Notes: generated from the letters alone by a model not told the origin. A DNA stretch of 64,000 bases from Pedobacter deserti (GCF_024436415.1 NZ_JAFMZQ010000001.1:1550001-1614000); one strand, 5' to 3'; shown: positions 24,982-33,944, counted from the stretch's first letter. Numbers and translations are program-made.

Positions 24982-25810
24982 CCGGTGTTTTAGCTTCTAG
25001 TTCCTTTTGTTCAGCGGCATACTTATCCGTAATCACATACACATATTGCAGCGTGCTGAAATCGTTAAACAGCCTGATGCCGATGGTCATAAAATTACCC
25101 CCACTGGCAATTCCCGTGTTAATCACCTGTCCCACCGGTATACCTGCCGGAAAAGCAGAATAACTCGAAGTCACGATCGTATCCTTCAGCGTCAGTTTGA
25201 AGTGGTTCGGGATATCCCTGATAACAGCCGTCCGATAGTCAAAGTTCCGGTCGCCCCACACCAGCGAGCCCACCGCCTTGTTTCTTTTAACGCTTACACT
25301 GATAAAAGTTTTCTGATGCAGCAGCGATTGAATGGTGGCCAGGTGTTCCGACACATCACGGATATATCCAACCACCCCCGTAGTGGGCGAAGCCACTGGC
25401 ATACCCTCTGCAATGCCATCTGCACGCCCCCGGTTTATCGTGATCATATTATTCCGAAGCGTGATAGAGTTTTTGATGACCCGCGCAGCCAGATAGGTGT
25501 ACTGAGGTACGCCAGCCGTGTCTTTTACGGTCACTGCCTTAGCGGTATCCACCAGTTTTAACGCAAGGATTTCCGTTTTCAGCTTCGCATTTTCTGCCGC
25601 CAGACTATCATTTACAGCGCCCAGATTAAGATACTTTCTGAGTACATTCAGATTCTCGTAGGTTTTCCCGACAATCTCGTTGGTAGAATTGATCGTTACG
25701 CCACGCTGATAAGCGTTGTTTTTAACCGTAAGAATAAGACCGATGACAAAAAAAATAATAAACAGGAAGAATGCGTTGTATCTGCTGATGAAAATCCAAA
25801 GGTTACGCAT
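24971..25810 (-). CDS. mreC: Rod shape-determining protein MreC
   Basis: The 279-aa bitopic protein has an N-terminal transmembrane helix (about 10-28), a periplasmic coiled coil (about 60-95) and a double beta-barrel domain. Typical segments are ITINRGRADGIAEGMPV, GVVGYIRDVSEH and TSSYSAFPAGIPVGQV. It activates PBP2 in the elongasome. It follows mreB by 17 bp. Confidence 0.93.
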   Translation of the reverse strand: MRNLWIFISRYNAFFLFIIFFVIGLILTVKNNAYQRGVTINSTNEIVGKTYENLNVLRKYLNLGAVNDSLAAENAKLKTEILALKLVDTAKAVTVKDTAGVPQYTYLAARVIKNSITLRNNMITINRGRADGIAEGMPVASPTTGVVGYIRDVSEHLATIQSLLHQKTFISVSVKRNKAVGSLVWGDRNFDYRTAVIRDIPNHFKLTLKDTIVTSSYSAFPAGIPVGQVINTGIASGGNFMTIGIRLFNDFSTLQYVYVITDKYAAEQKELEAKTPDEQ

Positions 25811-25827
25811 CCGTCACCGTTATTTGC

Positions 25828-26850
25828 TTATTGCATCAAAAACTTATAACCGCCAATATTTTTAAGGGCTATACCAGTACCTCTTACTACGGCACGAAGC
25901 GGATCTTCCGCCACGTGAACAGGAAGTTTAGTCTTAGCCGCAACCCGCTTATCCAAACCGCGAAGCAAAGCACCACCGCCGGTCAGGTAAATACCCGTCT
26001 GGTAAATATCCGCCGAAAGCTCCGGCGGTGTAATTTCAAGCGCCTTCAATATCGCTTCTTCGATCTTCGAAATGGATTTATCCAGGCAATGGGCAATCTC
26101 TGTATAAGATACCGTGATCTGCTTAGGCACACCTGTCATCAGGTCCCTGCCCTGCACCGCAAAATCAGAAGGCGGATCCTGAAGCTCCGGCAAAGCCGCA
26201 CCAACTTCAATTTTGATCTTCTCTGCCGTACGGTCGCCGATCATGATATTATGCTGACGGCGGATGTAGTTAACGATATCCGAGTCAAAATTATCACCCG
26301 CCACACGTATCGACTGGTCGCACACAATACCAGATAACGCAATAACCGCAATTTCTGTAGTACCACCGCCTATATCGATGATCATGTTACCCATTGGCTC
26401 TTCCACATCGATCCCGATACCTACCGCTGCCGCCATCGGCTCATGGATCAGGTAAACTTCTTTTGCTCCGGCAATCTCCGCCGAATCGCGCACCGCACGT
26501 TTCTCCACTTCCGTAATGCCGGAAGGGATACAGATCACCATCCTTAGCGAAGGGAACATCCAGCCCTTCCCACCGTTCAGCATGCGGATCATTCCTTTAA
26601 TCATGGCCTCAGCAGCATTAAAGTCGGCAATTACACCATCCTTAAGCGGTCTGACGGTACGAATATTATCGTGGGTTTTACCCTCCATTTGCATGGCCTG
26701 CCTGCCAATGGCAATAATTTTATTTGTTTGTCTGTCGAAAGCAACGATTGAAGGTTCATCAACCACTACCTTGTCATTATGTATAATCAGGGTGTTTGCC
26801 GTGCCAAGATCAATAGCAACCTCCTGTGTGAACCAATTGAATAAACCCAT
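25828..26850 (-). CDS. mreB: Actin-like rod-shape protein MreB
   Basis: The 340-aa cytoplasmic actin homologue polymerises under the membrane and positions the cell-wall elongation complex. Nucleotide-binding motifs are AIDLGTANTLIIH (phosphate 1), DIGGGTTEIAVIAL (phosphate 2) and YLTGGGALLRGLD (adenosine). Length and sequence match the family closely. First gene of the rod operon, 87 bp after purH on the same strand. Confidence 0.97.
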   Translation of the reverse strand: MGLFNWFTQEVAIDLGTANTLIIHNDKVVVDEPSIVAFDRQTNKIIAIGRQAMQMEGKTHDNIRTVRPLKDGVIADFNAAEAMIKGMIRMLNGGKGWMFPSLRMVICIPSGITEVEKRAVRDSAEIAGAKEVYLIHEPMAAAVGIGIDVEEPMGNMIIDIGGGTTEIAVIALSGIVCDQSIRVAGDNFDSDIVNYIRRQHNIMIGDRTAEKIKIEVGAALPELQDPPSDFAVQGRDLMTGVPKQITVSYTEIAHCLDKSISKIEEAILKALEITPPELSADIYQTGIYLTGGGALLRGLDKRVAAKTKLPVHVAEDPLRAVVRGTGIALKNIGGYKFLMQ

Positions 26851-26937
26851 TTATCAGGTAACGTTTTAAAATATTAATATTTCGAGTACTATATTAATGT
26901 AAAACTACATCTTTTTATTGTATTCGCAGACAAATAA

Positions 26938-28464
26938 TTAGTGTTTAAAGTGCCTGATTCCGGTCGTTACCATGGCAATTCCCTTATCGTTTGCCATCTT
27001 AACAGAATCAGCGTCTTTTATAGATCCACCTGGCTGTAAAACAGCAGTAATTCCTGCTTCAGCAGCAAGTTCCACGCAGTCTGGGAACGGGAAAAACGCA
27101 TCCGAAGCCATTACAGCACCCTGCAGACTAAAGTTAAAGGACTCAGCCTTCACAACCGCCTGTTTTAATGCGTCAACACGCGAAGTCTGCCCCACACCGC
27201 TCGAGATCAGCTGATCATTTTTAACAAAAACGATGGTGTTAGACTTGGTATGTTTTACAATTTTATTGGCAAAGTGCAGGTCTTTCAGTTCCTGTTCCGT
27301 AGGCTTTTTTTCCGTTACCGCAGTCATCTGCTCAGGGCCTTCAATAATCAGGTCCTTATCCTGTTCAATGACACCATTAAGTAAAGTCTTGAACTGCCTT
27401 TTGCTCAGTTCCACTTCATTACGCTGCAAAATAACACGGTTTTTCTTACCGCGGAAAAGCTCAACTGCTTCAGGTGCATAGGAAGGAGCAATAAGCACTT
27501 CAAAAAACAGCTTGTTGATCTCTGTTGCCGTATCCAGGTCTATTTCACGGTTGGCAATTAGTACCCCGCCAAAAGCCGAAACCGGATCGCAGGCCAGCGC
27601 TATATTCCAGGCCTCCAGAATGGTTGGCTTAGAAGCTACACCACAAGCATTGGTATGTTTAAGGATAGCAAAGGTAGGCGCCTCAAATTCATCGATCAGG
27701 GCAACCGCCGCATCTACGTCAACCAGGTTGTTATAAGAAAGCTCCTTGCCGTTCAGTTTGGTAAACATCGCATCAAGGTCGCCATAATAAACCCCCTGCT
27801 GGTGCGGGTTTTCGCCATACCTGAGGGTTTGAGACTGCCCAATACTATGCTTAAATACCGTCAGCGGATCTTCGCTGTTGAAGTAGTTAAATATAGCCGT
27901 GTCGTAATTTGATGAAGTATGGAAGGCCTTCTTTGCATAAGCTTTACGCTGCTCGAGGGTGGTTTCGCCGTTTTGTGTTTCCAGCTGTTGCTGTAACACG
28001 CCGTAATCATCTTTAGAGGCCAGGATCACCACGTCGTTAAAGTTCTTGGCGGCAGCCCGAATCAGGGAGATACCACCAATGTCAATCTTCTCAATAATCT
28101 CAGCTTCAGAGCCGCCCGCTTTAAGCGTTTCTTCAAAAGGATAAAGATCTACAATCACCAGGTCAATTTCCGGAATCTCGTACTGTGCAATCTGCTCCTG
28201 ATCGGAAGTCAGGTCCCTGCGGTTAAGAATCCCGCCGAAAACCTTAGGATGCAGGGTCTTAACACGTCCGCCCAGGATAGAAGGATAACCTGTAAGGTCC
28301 TCAACAGCTGTAACAGGCAGCCCCAGGTCCTTAATGAACTGTTCGGTACCACCTGTAGAAAACAACTGTACACCCTGGCTGGCCAGTAAGCGAACCAGCG
28401 GTTCGAGGCCATCTTTATAATAAACTGAAATTAAAGCGTTTTTGATCCTTATCGATTGACTCAT
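26938..28464 (-). CDS. purH: Bifunctional AICAR transformylase / IMP cyclohydrolase
   Basis: The 508-aa enzyme catalyses the last two steps of purine synthesis. The N-terminal IMP cyclohydrolase domain (about 1-145) has LISVYYKDGLEPL, STGGTEQFIKD and GRVKTLHPKVFGGIL. The C-terminal transformylase domain has LRYGENPHQQG, LKHTNACGVA and the DAFFPFPD region near the end. It has its own promoter and lies downstream of purN with a 73-bp gap. Confidence 0.96.
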   Translation of the reverse strand: MSQSIRIKNALISVYYKDGLEPLVRLLASQGVQLFSTGGTEQFIKDLGLPVTAVEDLTGYPSILGGRVKTLHPKVFGGILNRRDLTSDQEQIAQYEIPEIDLVIVDLYPFEETLKAGGSEAEIIEKIDIGGISLIRAAAKNFNDVVILASKDDYGVLQQQLETQNGETTLEQRKAYAKKAFHTSSNYDTAIFNYFNSEDPLTVFKHSIGQSQTLRYGENPHQQGVYYGDLDAMFTKLNGKELSYNNLVDVDAAVALIDEFEAPTFAILKHTNACGVASKPTILEAWNIALACDPVSAFGGVLIANREIDLDTATEINKLFFEVLIAPSYAPEAVELFRGKKNRVILQRNEVELSKRQFKTLLNGVIEQDKDLIIEGPEQMTAVTEKKPTEQELKDLHFANKIVKHTKSNTIVFVKNDQLISSGVGQTSRVDALKQAVVKAESFNFSLQGAVMASDAFFPFPDCVELAAEAGITAVLQPGGSIKDADSVKMANDKGIAMVTTGIRHFKH

Positions 28465-28484
28465 CAGCGAAAAATTTTGAGCCG

Positions 28485-28492
28485 CAAAAATA
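28485..28492 (-). promoter_or_regulatory. -7 promoter element for purH
   Basis: TATTTTTG on the minus strand fits TAnnTTTG and lies 20 bp upstream of the purH start. No PurR-like operator or riboswitch is evident in the 73-bp gap. Confidence 0.5.
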
Positions 28493-28537
28493 AGATTTTT
28501 AAACCGATAATTGAATAGGCTGAAGGATAAAGTGCAG

Positions 28538-29116
28538 CTATTTTTTCAACTTTTTAACGATCCCCTCTATGATTCTTGGATAGTGCTGGTGCTCAAGCTG
28601 CTGGCCCTTAAACTTGATCATCTCCAAAGTATCTCCCGGCTCTATTTTGTAACGGGCCTGGTGAATGTATTCGCCCTCATCATAATTCTCGTTCACATAA
28701 TGGATCGTAATGCCGCCCTCAGCATCGCCCGCGGCGATTACCGCATTGTGTACATGGTCGCCATACATGCCTTTTCCACCATACTTAGGGAGTATGGCCG
28801 GATGGATATTTACAATCCGCCCTGCGTACTCATTGATCAGCCTGATGGGCACAAGCCAGAGAAATCCGGCAAGCACAATCAGGTCAATATCCAAGTTCCT
28901 GAGCAGATCAATTACTTCGTCGGTTTCATAGAACCCGCGGCGGTCAAATACATGCGAGGGGATTTCAAAATTATCTGCACGCTGCAGCACGTAAGCATCC
29001 GGGTTGTTGGTCAGCACAAGCGCGATCTCTACCTCAGTACTGTTTTTGAAATGTTCCATCAGTTTCTGGGCGTTTGAACCCGAGCCTGAAGCAAATATGG
29101 CAATGCGTTTTTTCAT
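28538..29116 (-). CDS. purN: Phosphoribosylglycinamide formyltransferase
   Basis: The 192-aa GART enzyme transfers a formyl group from 10-formyl-THF to GAR, the third step of purine synthesis. Motifs are IAIFASGSGSNAQKLMEHF, the LVLTNNPDAYVLQRA region, LAGFLWLVP, IVNIHPAILPKYGGKGMYG (catalytic Asn/His) and HYVNENYDEGEYIHQA (Asp). Full family length. It is followed on the same strand by purH. Confidence 0.95.
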   Translation of the reverse strand: MKKRIAIFASGSGSNAQKLMEHFKNSTEVEIALVLTNNPDAYVLQRADNFEIPSHVFDRRGFYETDEVIDLLRNLDIDLIVLAGFLWLVPIRLINEYAGRIVNIHPAILPKYGGKGMYGDHVHNAVIAAGDAEGGITIHYVNENYDEGEYIHQARYKIEPGDTLEMIKFKGQQLEHQHYPRIIEGIVKKLKK

Positions 29117-29134
29117 ATATTATCCTGGATGCAT

Positions 29135-29164
29135 CAAAAATAGGATTTTAAGCGTGGGCGCAAA
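29135..29164 (-). promoter_or_regulatory. Promoter of purN
   Basis: On the minus strand TTTG (29164-29161), an 18-bp spacer and TATTTTTG (29142-29135) match the consensus. The start codon is 19 bp beyond the -7 box. Confidence 0.7.
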
Positions 29165-29240
29165 ATGTTTTATGCAAATTCGCACCTCGCTCTCAGTAAA
29201 GCGCAGAAAAAAGCGGACTAAGCCCTGGGAAAGTGTCTTA

Positions 29241-29313
29241 TTGGTATACCACAGGGTGATGTTTGCAATAGGTTTGCATGACCTTTGCTATACCCAAGGG
29301 GGTATACCAAACC
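29241..29313. repeat. GGTATACC palindromes and compound hairpin
   Basis: TTGGTATACC at 29241-29250 and its inverted copy GGTATACCAA at 29301-29310 are 10-bp arms. Inside the second half, TATACCC-AAGG-GGGTATA (29289-29306) forms a seven-bp hairpin, flanked by GGTTTG (29271-29276) and CAAACC (29308-29313). It could be a REP-like element or a binding site. I see no open frame of a transposase. Confidence 0.55.
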
Positions 29314-29456
29314 TATCTCAAACCTGTAGCAGACATGCTGCACAGTGGTAGTTTGCCCAGACTCAGATCTTTAGTTCCGTTTCGTTATCCCGAACTTGTA
29401 TGGTACAAAAGAGCTTGCGGCCTGCTTTTAAACAAATAAAAAAAAAGTCTTGTCAC

Positions 29457-29488
29457 TTTGTAAATTAAAAACATTAGTTCTATATTTG
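29457..29488 (+). promoter_or_regulatory. Promoter of rpsT
   Basis: TTTG (29457-29460), 20 bp, TATATTTG (29481-29488): a clear consensus promoter, with a leader of about 53 nt lacking a Shine-Dalgarno sequence. Confidence 0.8.
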
Positions 29489-29548
29489 CAGTCCGAAAAA
29501 ACGAAAATAAGGAGCTTGGCTCTGAGAAAAAATATTTAACAACAAAAA

Positions 29549-29803
29549 ATGGCAAATCATAAGTCTTCAATAAAAAGAATTAGAGCAAACGCAGCAAAAC
29601 GTTTACGTAACAGGTACCAGGCAAAAACCACCCGTACTTTTATCAAAAGGTTGCGTGCTGCTGAAGATAAAAAAACAGGATTAGAGCTGCTTCCTAAAGT
29701 AGTATCTATGTTGGATCGTTTGGCCAAAAAGAACGTTATTCACAAAAACAAAGCGGCGAACAATAAATCTAAGCTGACTAAGTTTGTTAATGGCTTAAAA
29801 TAG
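29549..29803 (+). CDS. rpsT: Small ribosomal subunit protein bS20
   Basis: The 84-aa highly basic helical protein begins MANHKSSIKRIRANAAKRLRN-like and ends NNKSKLTKFVNGLK, as in bS20. It binds 16S rRNA helices in the 30S body and foot. Monocistronic, with a consensus promoter and a strong terminator. Confidence 0.96.
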   Translation: MANHKSSIKRIRANAAKRLRNRYQAKTTRTFIKRLRAAEDKKTGLELLPKVVSMLDRLAKKNVIHKNKAANNKSKLTKFVNGLK

Positions 29804-29823
29804 CATTAGCTTTACAGCATAAT

Positions 29824-29857
29824 AAAACGGGGTATGTGAAAACGTACCCCGTTTTTT
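29824..29857 (+). terminator. Intrinsic terminator after rpsT
   Basis: An 11-bp stem AAAACGGGGTA (29824-29834) / TACCCCGTTTT (29845-29855) has a ten-base loop and a six-T run. Confidence 0.85.
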
Positions 29858-29876
29858 GTTTTTAAGCATTTTTTAA

Positions 29877-30578
29877 ATGATGAAGGCATATGAACAAAAA
29901 TTAGGTATAAAGCTGTGGGCAGAGGCCGACAGGCCGAGGGAGAAACTTTTGCTGCAGGGGCGCAGGCAACTTACAGATGCTGAGCTTATCGCCATCCTGA
30001 TCGGCTCGGGCAGCAGAAACGAAACGGCGGTCGACCTCAGCAAACGTATTCTCGCATTTTATAGCAATGATCTGGCTGAGCTTGGCCGGGTATCTGTAAA
30101 AGACCTCTCTAAGTTTAAAGGCATAGGCGAGGCTAAGGCGCTGGCGATTGTAGCTGCTCTTGAGCTGGGCAGGCGGCGTAAAGAGACGGCAGTACCGTCT
30201 ATTCGCAAAATGAGCGGAGCTAAAGATGCTTTTGATGTACTTTTGCCGGTATTTGCCGATCTGAATCATGAAGAATTCTGGGTGCTGCTGCTCAACCAGG
30301 CCAATGTGGTTATTGGCAAACATCTGATCAGCAAGGGCGGACTTGCAGGAACGGTGGCAGATCCGAAAGTGATCTTTAAAACCGGTCTGGAACACAATGC
30401 GGCCAACGTAATCCTGGCGCATAATCATCCCTCCGGAAATCTTAAACCAAGTGAAGCGGATCTTCATATCACCAAAAAGCTTGTGGCGGCCGGACGTATG
30501 CTGGATATGCCAGTCCTGGACCATCTCATCATCACCAACCGGCAGTATTTCAGTTTCGCTGATGCGGGACTGATTTAA
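29877..30578 (+). CDS. radC: RadC-family JAB-domain protein
   Basis: The 233-aa protein has an N-terminal UPF0758 helical region with a helix-hairpin-helix (VKDLSKFKGIGEAKALAIVAA) and a C-terminal JAB/MPN metalloprotease-like domain whose zinc motif is HNHPSGNLKPSEAD. Despite the name, a DNA-repair role is not established and the activity is unknown. Either of two adjacent ATG codons (29877, 29880) could start it. Confidence 0.9.
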   Translation: MMKAYEQKLGIKLWAEADRPREKLLLQGRRQLTDAELIAILIGSGSRNETAVDLSKRILAFYSNDLAELGRVSVKDLSKFKGIGEAKALAIVAALELGRRRKETAVPSIRKMSGAKDAFDVLLPVFADLNHEEFWVLLLNQANVVIGKHLISKGGLAGTVADPKVIFKTGLEHNAANVILAHNHPSGNLKPSEADLHITKKLVAAGRMLDMPVLDHLIITNRQYFSFADAGLI

Positions 30579-30603
30579 GGTTTACGCAGATAGCTTTATT
30601 TTA

Positions 30604-30611
30604 TATCTTTG
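30604..30611 (+). promoter_or_regulatory. -7 promoter element for pheT
   Basis: TATCTTTG fits TAnnTTTG, with GTTTAC near 30580 in the -33 region. The start codon is 22 bp downstream of the box. Confidence 0.55.
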
Positions 30612-30633
30612 CGCTTTACACCGAAATTACAAG

Positions 30634-33030
30634 ATGAAAATATCATATAATTGGCTTAAACAGTTTATTCAAACCGAAAAAACACCTGAGGAACTCTCCC
30701 TGATCCTGACCAATATTGGTCTGGAAGTAGAAAGTCTGGAGACTGTGCAACCGGTACCAGGAGGTCTGGAAGGTTTGGTGACGGGCCATGTGTTAACCTG
30801 CGCGCAGCATCCTAATGCCGACCGGCTGCGGGTGACTACCGTGGACGTTGGTGGCGCGGAACCATTGCAGATTGTCTGCGGTGCGCCAAACGTAGCAGAG
30901 GGTCAGAAGGTTGTTGTAGCTACGGTAGGTACTACGGTTTATCCCAACGAGGGCGAGCCGTTTAAAATCAATAAATCTAAAATACGGGGCGAGGTGTCTG
31001 AAGGGATGATCTGTGCGGAGGATGAAATTGGCCTGGGCAATTCTCATGCAGGCATTATGGTACTGCCCGACGAAGTGCTGCCGGGTACTCCTGCAAAGAG
31101 CTATTTTAAGCTGGAAGACGATTATATGTTTGAGATCGGTCTGACCCCTAACCGGGCAGATGCTGCGTCGCACCTTGGTGTGGCCAGGGATCTGGCGGCT
31201 TATCTGCGTACAAATATTCAGATGCCCGATCTGTCCGGATTTAAGGAAGGCAGCACAGCCGGGATTGAGGTAAGTGTAGAGGATGCAGAAGCTTGTAAGC
31301 GCTACAGCAGTCTGACCATCACAGGTGTAACGGTTAAGCCTTCGCCCGACTGGCTGCAGGATAAACTAAAAGTTATCGGCATTCGGCCCATTAATAATAT
31401 TGTAGACATTACCAATTATGTATTGCACGAGCTGGGTCAGCCTTTACATGCTTTTGATGCCGATCAGATCAGGGGCGGGAAAGTGATTGTCCGCAAATGT
31501 GCCGAGGGAACACCCTTTGTAACGCTCGATGGTGTGGAGCGTAAACTTGGGGCGTCTGACCTGATGATCTGTGATGCGGAGGGCCCTATGTGTATTGCAG
31601 GTGTTTTTGGCGGCAAAAGCTCAGGTGTTTCTGAAGAAACGGTAAATGTGTTTCTGGAAAGCGCATATTTTGATGCAGTGTCGGTGCGCAAGACTTCCAA
31701 GGCACATGGCCTTAAAACGGATGCTTCTTTCCGCTTTGAAAGAGGGACGGATCCGGAAATGACCGTTACGGCGTTAAAACGTGCGGCTTTATTGATTCAG
31801 GAACTCGGAGGCGGACAGATCAGTTCTGCTGTTTCTGATATTTATCCTAACCCGGTACAGCCTTTTGATGTGGAAGTAAGTTATGCGAACATCAACAGGC
31901 TGATCGGCGCCAGTATTCCTGAGGCGGAAATCCGCGGGATCATTTCGGCGCTGGGTATTGAGATAGCGCAGGAGCAGGGAGGTACATTGTCACTGAAAGT
32001 GCCAGCCTTTAAGGTAGACGTAACCCGCGAATGCGACGTTACCGAAGAAGTACTTCGTATATACGGATACAATAACATTGAAATACCAAGTAAGATCAAC
32101 GCTTCACTGTCGTACAGTGCTAAGCCGGATAGGGAACAAACAAAGCATGTGATAGCAGATATGCTTACGGCCAACGGGTTTTTGGAGATATGGTGCAATT
32201 CGCTTACCAAAGGTGCGTATTCGAAAGTGCCTGAAGAAGCGGTGCAGATACTGAATCCGCTGAGCTCCGACCTGAATGTTATGCGTCAGGAGTTGCTGCT
32301 TCCGGCGATGGAGAGTGTGGCTTATAACCAGAAAAGAAAGGCGGCCGACCTGAAGTTTTATGAGTTCGGCAAAACTTATCACCTGATCGACGGAAAATAT
32401 GTGGAGCGTCCGCGCCTGCTGCTGCTGATGTCGGGTGCTACTTTGCCCGAACAATGGAACCACAAAGACACTCCGGTGAGTTTTTACCACCTTAAGGCAG
32501 CGGTAGATGCGGTGATGAATCGCCTGGGCGTAGGCAATTATCAGTTGGCCGAAACCCAGGATGCAAATTTTGCGTACGGACTGAAATATTTCCGGGGCGA
32601 GAAGGTGATCGTGAGTTTTGGGGCAGCCACGGCTTCGGATAAGAAAAAGGCTGACGTAGACAAAGACGTTTATTATGCAGATTTTGATTGGGCGCTGCTG
32701 CTTGATATGGTGAGGAAAAATAAGATCATCAATAAAGACGTGCCGAAATATCCTGCGGTAAGACGGGATCTCTCCATGCTGGTGGATACTACGGTAACCT
32801 TCGAGGCATTGAGTACCATCGCCTATAAATCGGACCGCAAGCTGGTGAAGAACGTGCAGGTCTTTGATGTGTATATGGGCGATAAGCTACCCGCCGGTAA
32901 GAAATCTTATGCGCTGAACTTTACTTTGCAGGACGAGGAGCAAACGTTAACGGATAAACAAATTGATTCCGTTATGCAAAAGATTATGCATAACTTAGCG
33001 CAAACAGCGAATGCCGAGATTAGAAAATAG
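30634..33030 (+). CDS. pheT: Phenylalanyl-tRNA synthetase beta subunit
   Basis: The 798-aa subunit of the alpha2-beta2 enzyme charges tRNA-Phe. Domains in order: N-terminal segment (MKISYNWLKQFI), EMAP-type tRNA-binding domain (about 40-150, LTCAQHPNADRLRVTTVDVG), B3/B4 editing domain (about 210-385), B5 (about 405-475), a catalytic-like core, and the C-terminal anticodon-binding FDX-ACB domain (YPAVRRDLSMLVD onwards). pheS is not in the window. It heads a set followed by the coiled-coil gene and zapA. Confidence 0.96.
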   Translation: MKISYNWLKQFIQTEKTPEELSLILTNIGLEVESLETVQPVPGGLEGLVTGHVLTCAQHPNADRLRVTTVDVGGAEPLQIVCGAPNVAEGQKVVVATVGTTVYPNEGEPFKINKSKIRGEVSEGMICAEDEIGLGNSHAGIMVLPDEVLPGTPAKSYFKLEDDYMFEIGLTPNRADAASHLGVARDLAAYLRTNIQMPDLSGFKEGSTAGIEVSVEDAEACKRYSSLTITGVTVKPSPDWLQDKLKVIGIRPINNIVDITNYVLHELGQPLHAFDADQIRGGKVIVRKCAEGTPFVTLDGVERKLGASDLMICDAEGPMCIAGVFGGKSSGVSEETVNVFLESAYFDAVSVRKTSKAHGLKTDASFRFERGTDPEMTVTALKRAALLIQELGGGQISSAVSDIYPNPVQPFDVEVSYANINRLIGASIPEAEIRGIISALGIEIAQEQGGTLSLKVPAFKVDVTRECDVTEEVLRIYGYNNIEIPSKINASLSYSAKPDREQTKHVIADMLTANGFLEIWCNSLTKGAYSKVPEEAVQILNPLSSDLNVMRQELLLPAMESVAYNQKRKAADLKFYEFGKTYHLIDGKYVERPRLLLLMSGATLPEQWNHKDTPVSFYHLKAAVDAVMNRLGVGNYQLAETQDANFAYGLKYFRGEKVIVSFGAATASDKKKADVDKDVYYADFDWALLLDMVRKNKIINKDVPKYPAVRRDLSMLVDTTVTFEALSTIAYKSDRKLVKNVQVFDVYMGDKLPAGKKSYALNFTLQDEEQTLTDKQIDSVMQKIMHNLAQTANAEIRK

Positions 33031-33071
33031 GCCTGTTTTAAGAAATTTAAGTAGATTTTAGAAATAAAGAG

Positions 33072-33362
33072 ATGTCTTCAGTTGCAGATCAGTTAACCGC
33101 AGTGATGCATAAAACAGCCAGGCTGATTGAGTTGTGCAACGCGCTGCAGGAGGAAAATGATCTCTTGAAGCTTGAAAACCAGTCGGTAAAGACGGCCAAT
33201 GATGTTTACAGGAATAAGCAGGCCGAGCTTGAAGAGAAGATGCGGGTGTTGAAACTGGCGAAAAGCATTGAGGGTACAAGTGAAAAGACTCTTGATATAA
33301 AGCAAAAAATTAACGATTTTGTGCGTGAAATAGATAAGTGCGTTTTGCTGCTTAAAAAATAG
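33072..33362 (+). CDS. Small coiled-coil protein upstream of zapA (ZapB-like)
   Basis: The 96-aa protein is nearly all heptad-repeat helix (LIELCNALQEENDLLKLENQ and the NKQAELEEKMRVLKLAKSI region). It lies between pheT (41 bp upstream) and zapA (31 bp downstream). By size, coiled coil and position it resembles ZapB, which links ZapA to the Z-ring layer. Direct sequence identity to ZapB cannot be claimed. Confidence 0.7.
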   Translation: MSSVADQLTAVMHKTARLIELCNALQEENDLLKLENQSVKTANDVYRNKQAELEEKMRVLKLAKSIEGTSEKTLDIKQKINDFVREIDKCVLLLKK

Positions 33363-33393
33363 CAGTAGTGATAGAGTGAAACAAAACTAAGAA

Positions 33394-33684
33394 ATGGGAG
33401 AAATCTCGATAAAAATAACCATCGCCGATCGTATTTACCCTCTAAAGGTGAATACTGAGGAGGAGGAAATTGTGAGGCGGGCGGCCAAAATTATCAATGA
33501 ACGTATAAAGGACTATCAGGAAAATTATGCGGTCAGGGATAAGCAGGATTTGCTTTCGATGGCAGTATTGCATTATGCAACTGCAGTATTGAGGGTAGAA
33601 AGTAAGATTCAGACTCAGGACACTGAAGTGGCATCAAAGGTTGGCGAGCTGGATGGTTTATTGAATGATTTTTTCTCTAAATAG
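33394..33684 (+). CDS. zapA: Cell division protein ZapA
   Basis: The 96-aa protein has the ZapA N-terminal domain (ISIKITIADRIYPLKVNTEE, EIVRRAAKIINERIKDYQE), the hydrophobic helix DLLSMAVLHYATAVLRVES and a coiled-coil tail. It crosslinks FtsZ filaments at mid-cell. It is directly followed by a structured non-coding region that looks like 6S RNA, an association also seen in gammaproteobacteria. Confidence 0.88.
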   Translation: MGEISIKITIADRIYPLKVNTEEEEIVRRAAKIINERIKDYQENYAVRDKQDLLSMAVLHYATAVLRVESKIQTQDTEVASKVGELDGLLNDFFSK

Positions 33685-33719
33685 TACGTTCTTTATATTA
33701 GTAATTGACAAAAAATATT

Positions 33720-33893
33720 AGCCGCAGCTAGTTTTTGAGTTTCACTATTTTTAAAGCTTAACACTTCAATATTTATAGGATTGAGAGAGTGTATTTCATT
33801 TCATAGCATCTGAAAATGACTTAAATCCTAATTATGCTAACGTTGAGGTTTTTAAAATTTGGGACTTGTAAAATTTAGTTGCGGTTTTTTTTT
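33720..33893 (+). ncRNA. ssrS: Probable 6S RNA (6S-Flavo type)
   Basis: About 174 nt between zapA and rny. The two ends pair: CCGCAGCTA (33722-33730) with TAGTTGCGG (33876-33884, one G-U), followed at once by nine T residues that would end transcription. Inside, TAGGATT (33776-33782) pairs with AATCCTA (33824-33830), and TCATTTCA (33796-33803) with TGAAAATGA (33811-33819). The result is one long hairpin with large internal loops, the shape of 6S RNA, which binds housekeeping RNA polymerase. Length, end pairing, U-tract and position after zapA support the call. The family assignment is inferred without a covariance search. Confidence 0.6.
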
Positions 33894-33944
33894 AACGATA
33901 AACGGATGGACCCATCCGCAACAGGGCATTAACGTAAATAAAAA

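Larger units (their letters stand above)
29117..29548. other. 432-bp intergenic region between purN and rpsT
   Basis: No credible gene. The left end holds the purN promoter (29135-29164) and the right end the rpsT promoter (29457-29488). The middle (29241-29313) holds GGTATACC repeats and a compound hairpin. A 115-codon open frame starting inside purN (29004-29351) has no recognisable family features and is taken as spurious. Confidence 0.7.

Noticed and set aside
29004..29351. 115-codon open frame at the purN 5' end
   Set aside because: It overlaps purN antisense, then runs through the purN promoter and repeat region. Composition is not protein-like and there is no start signal.
33903..33918. 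CGGATG/CATCCG repeat as a terminator of the 6S-like RNA
   Set aside because: The stem is only six bp with no T-run after it. The T-run at 33884-33893 is the better end.
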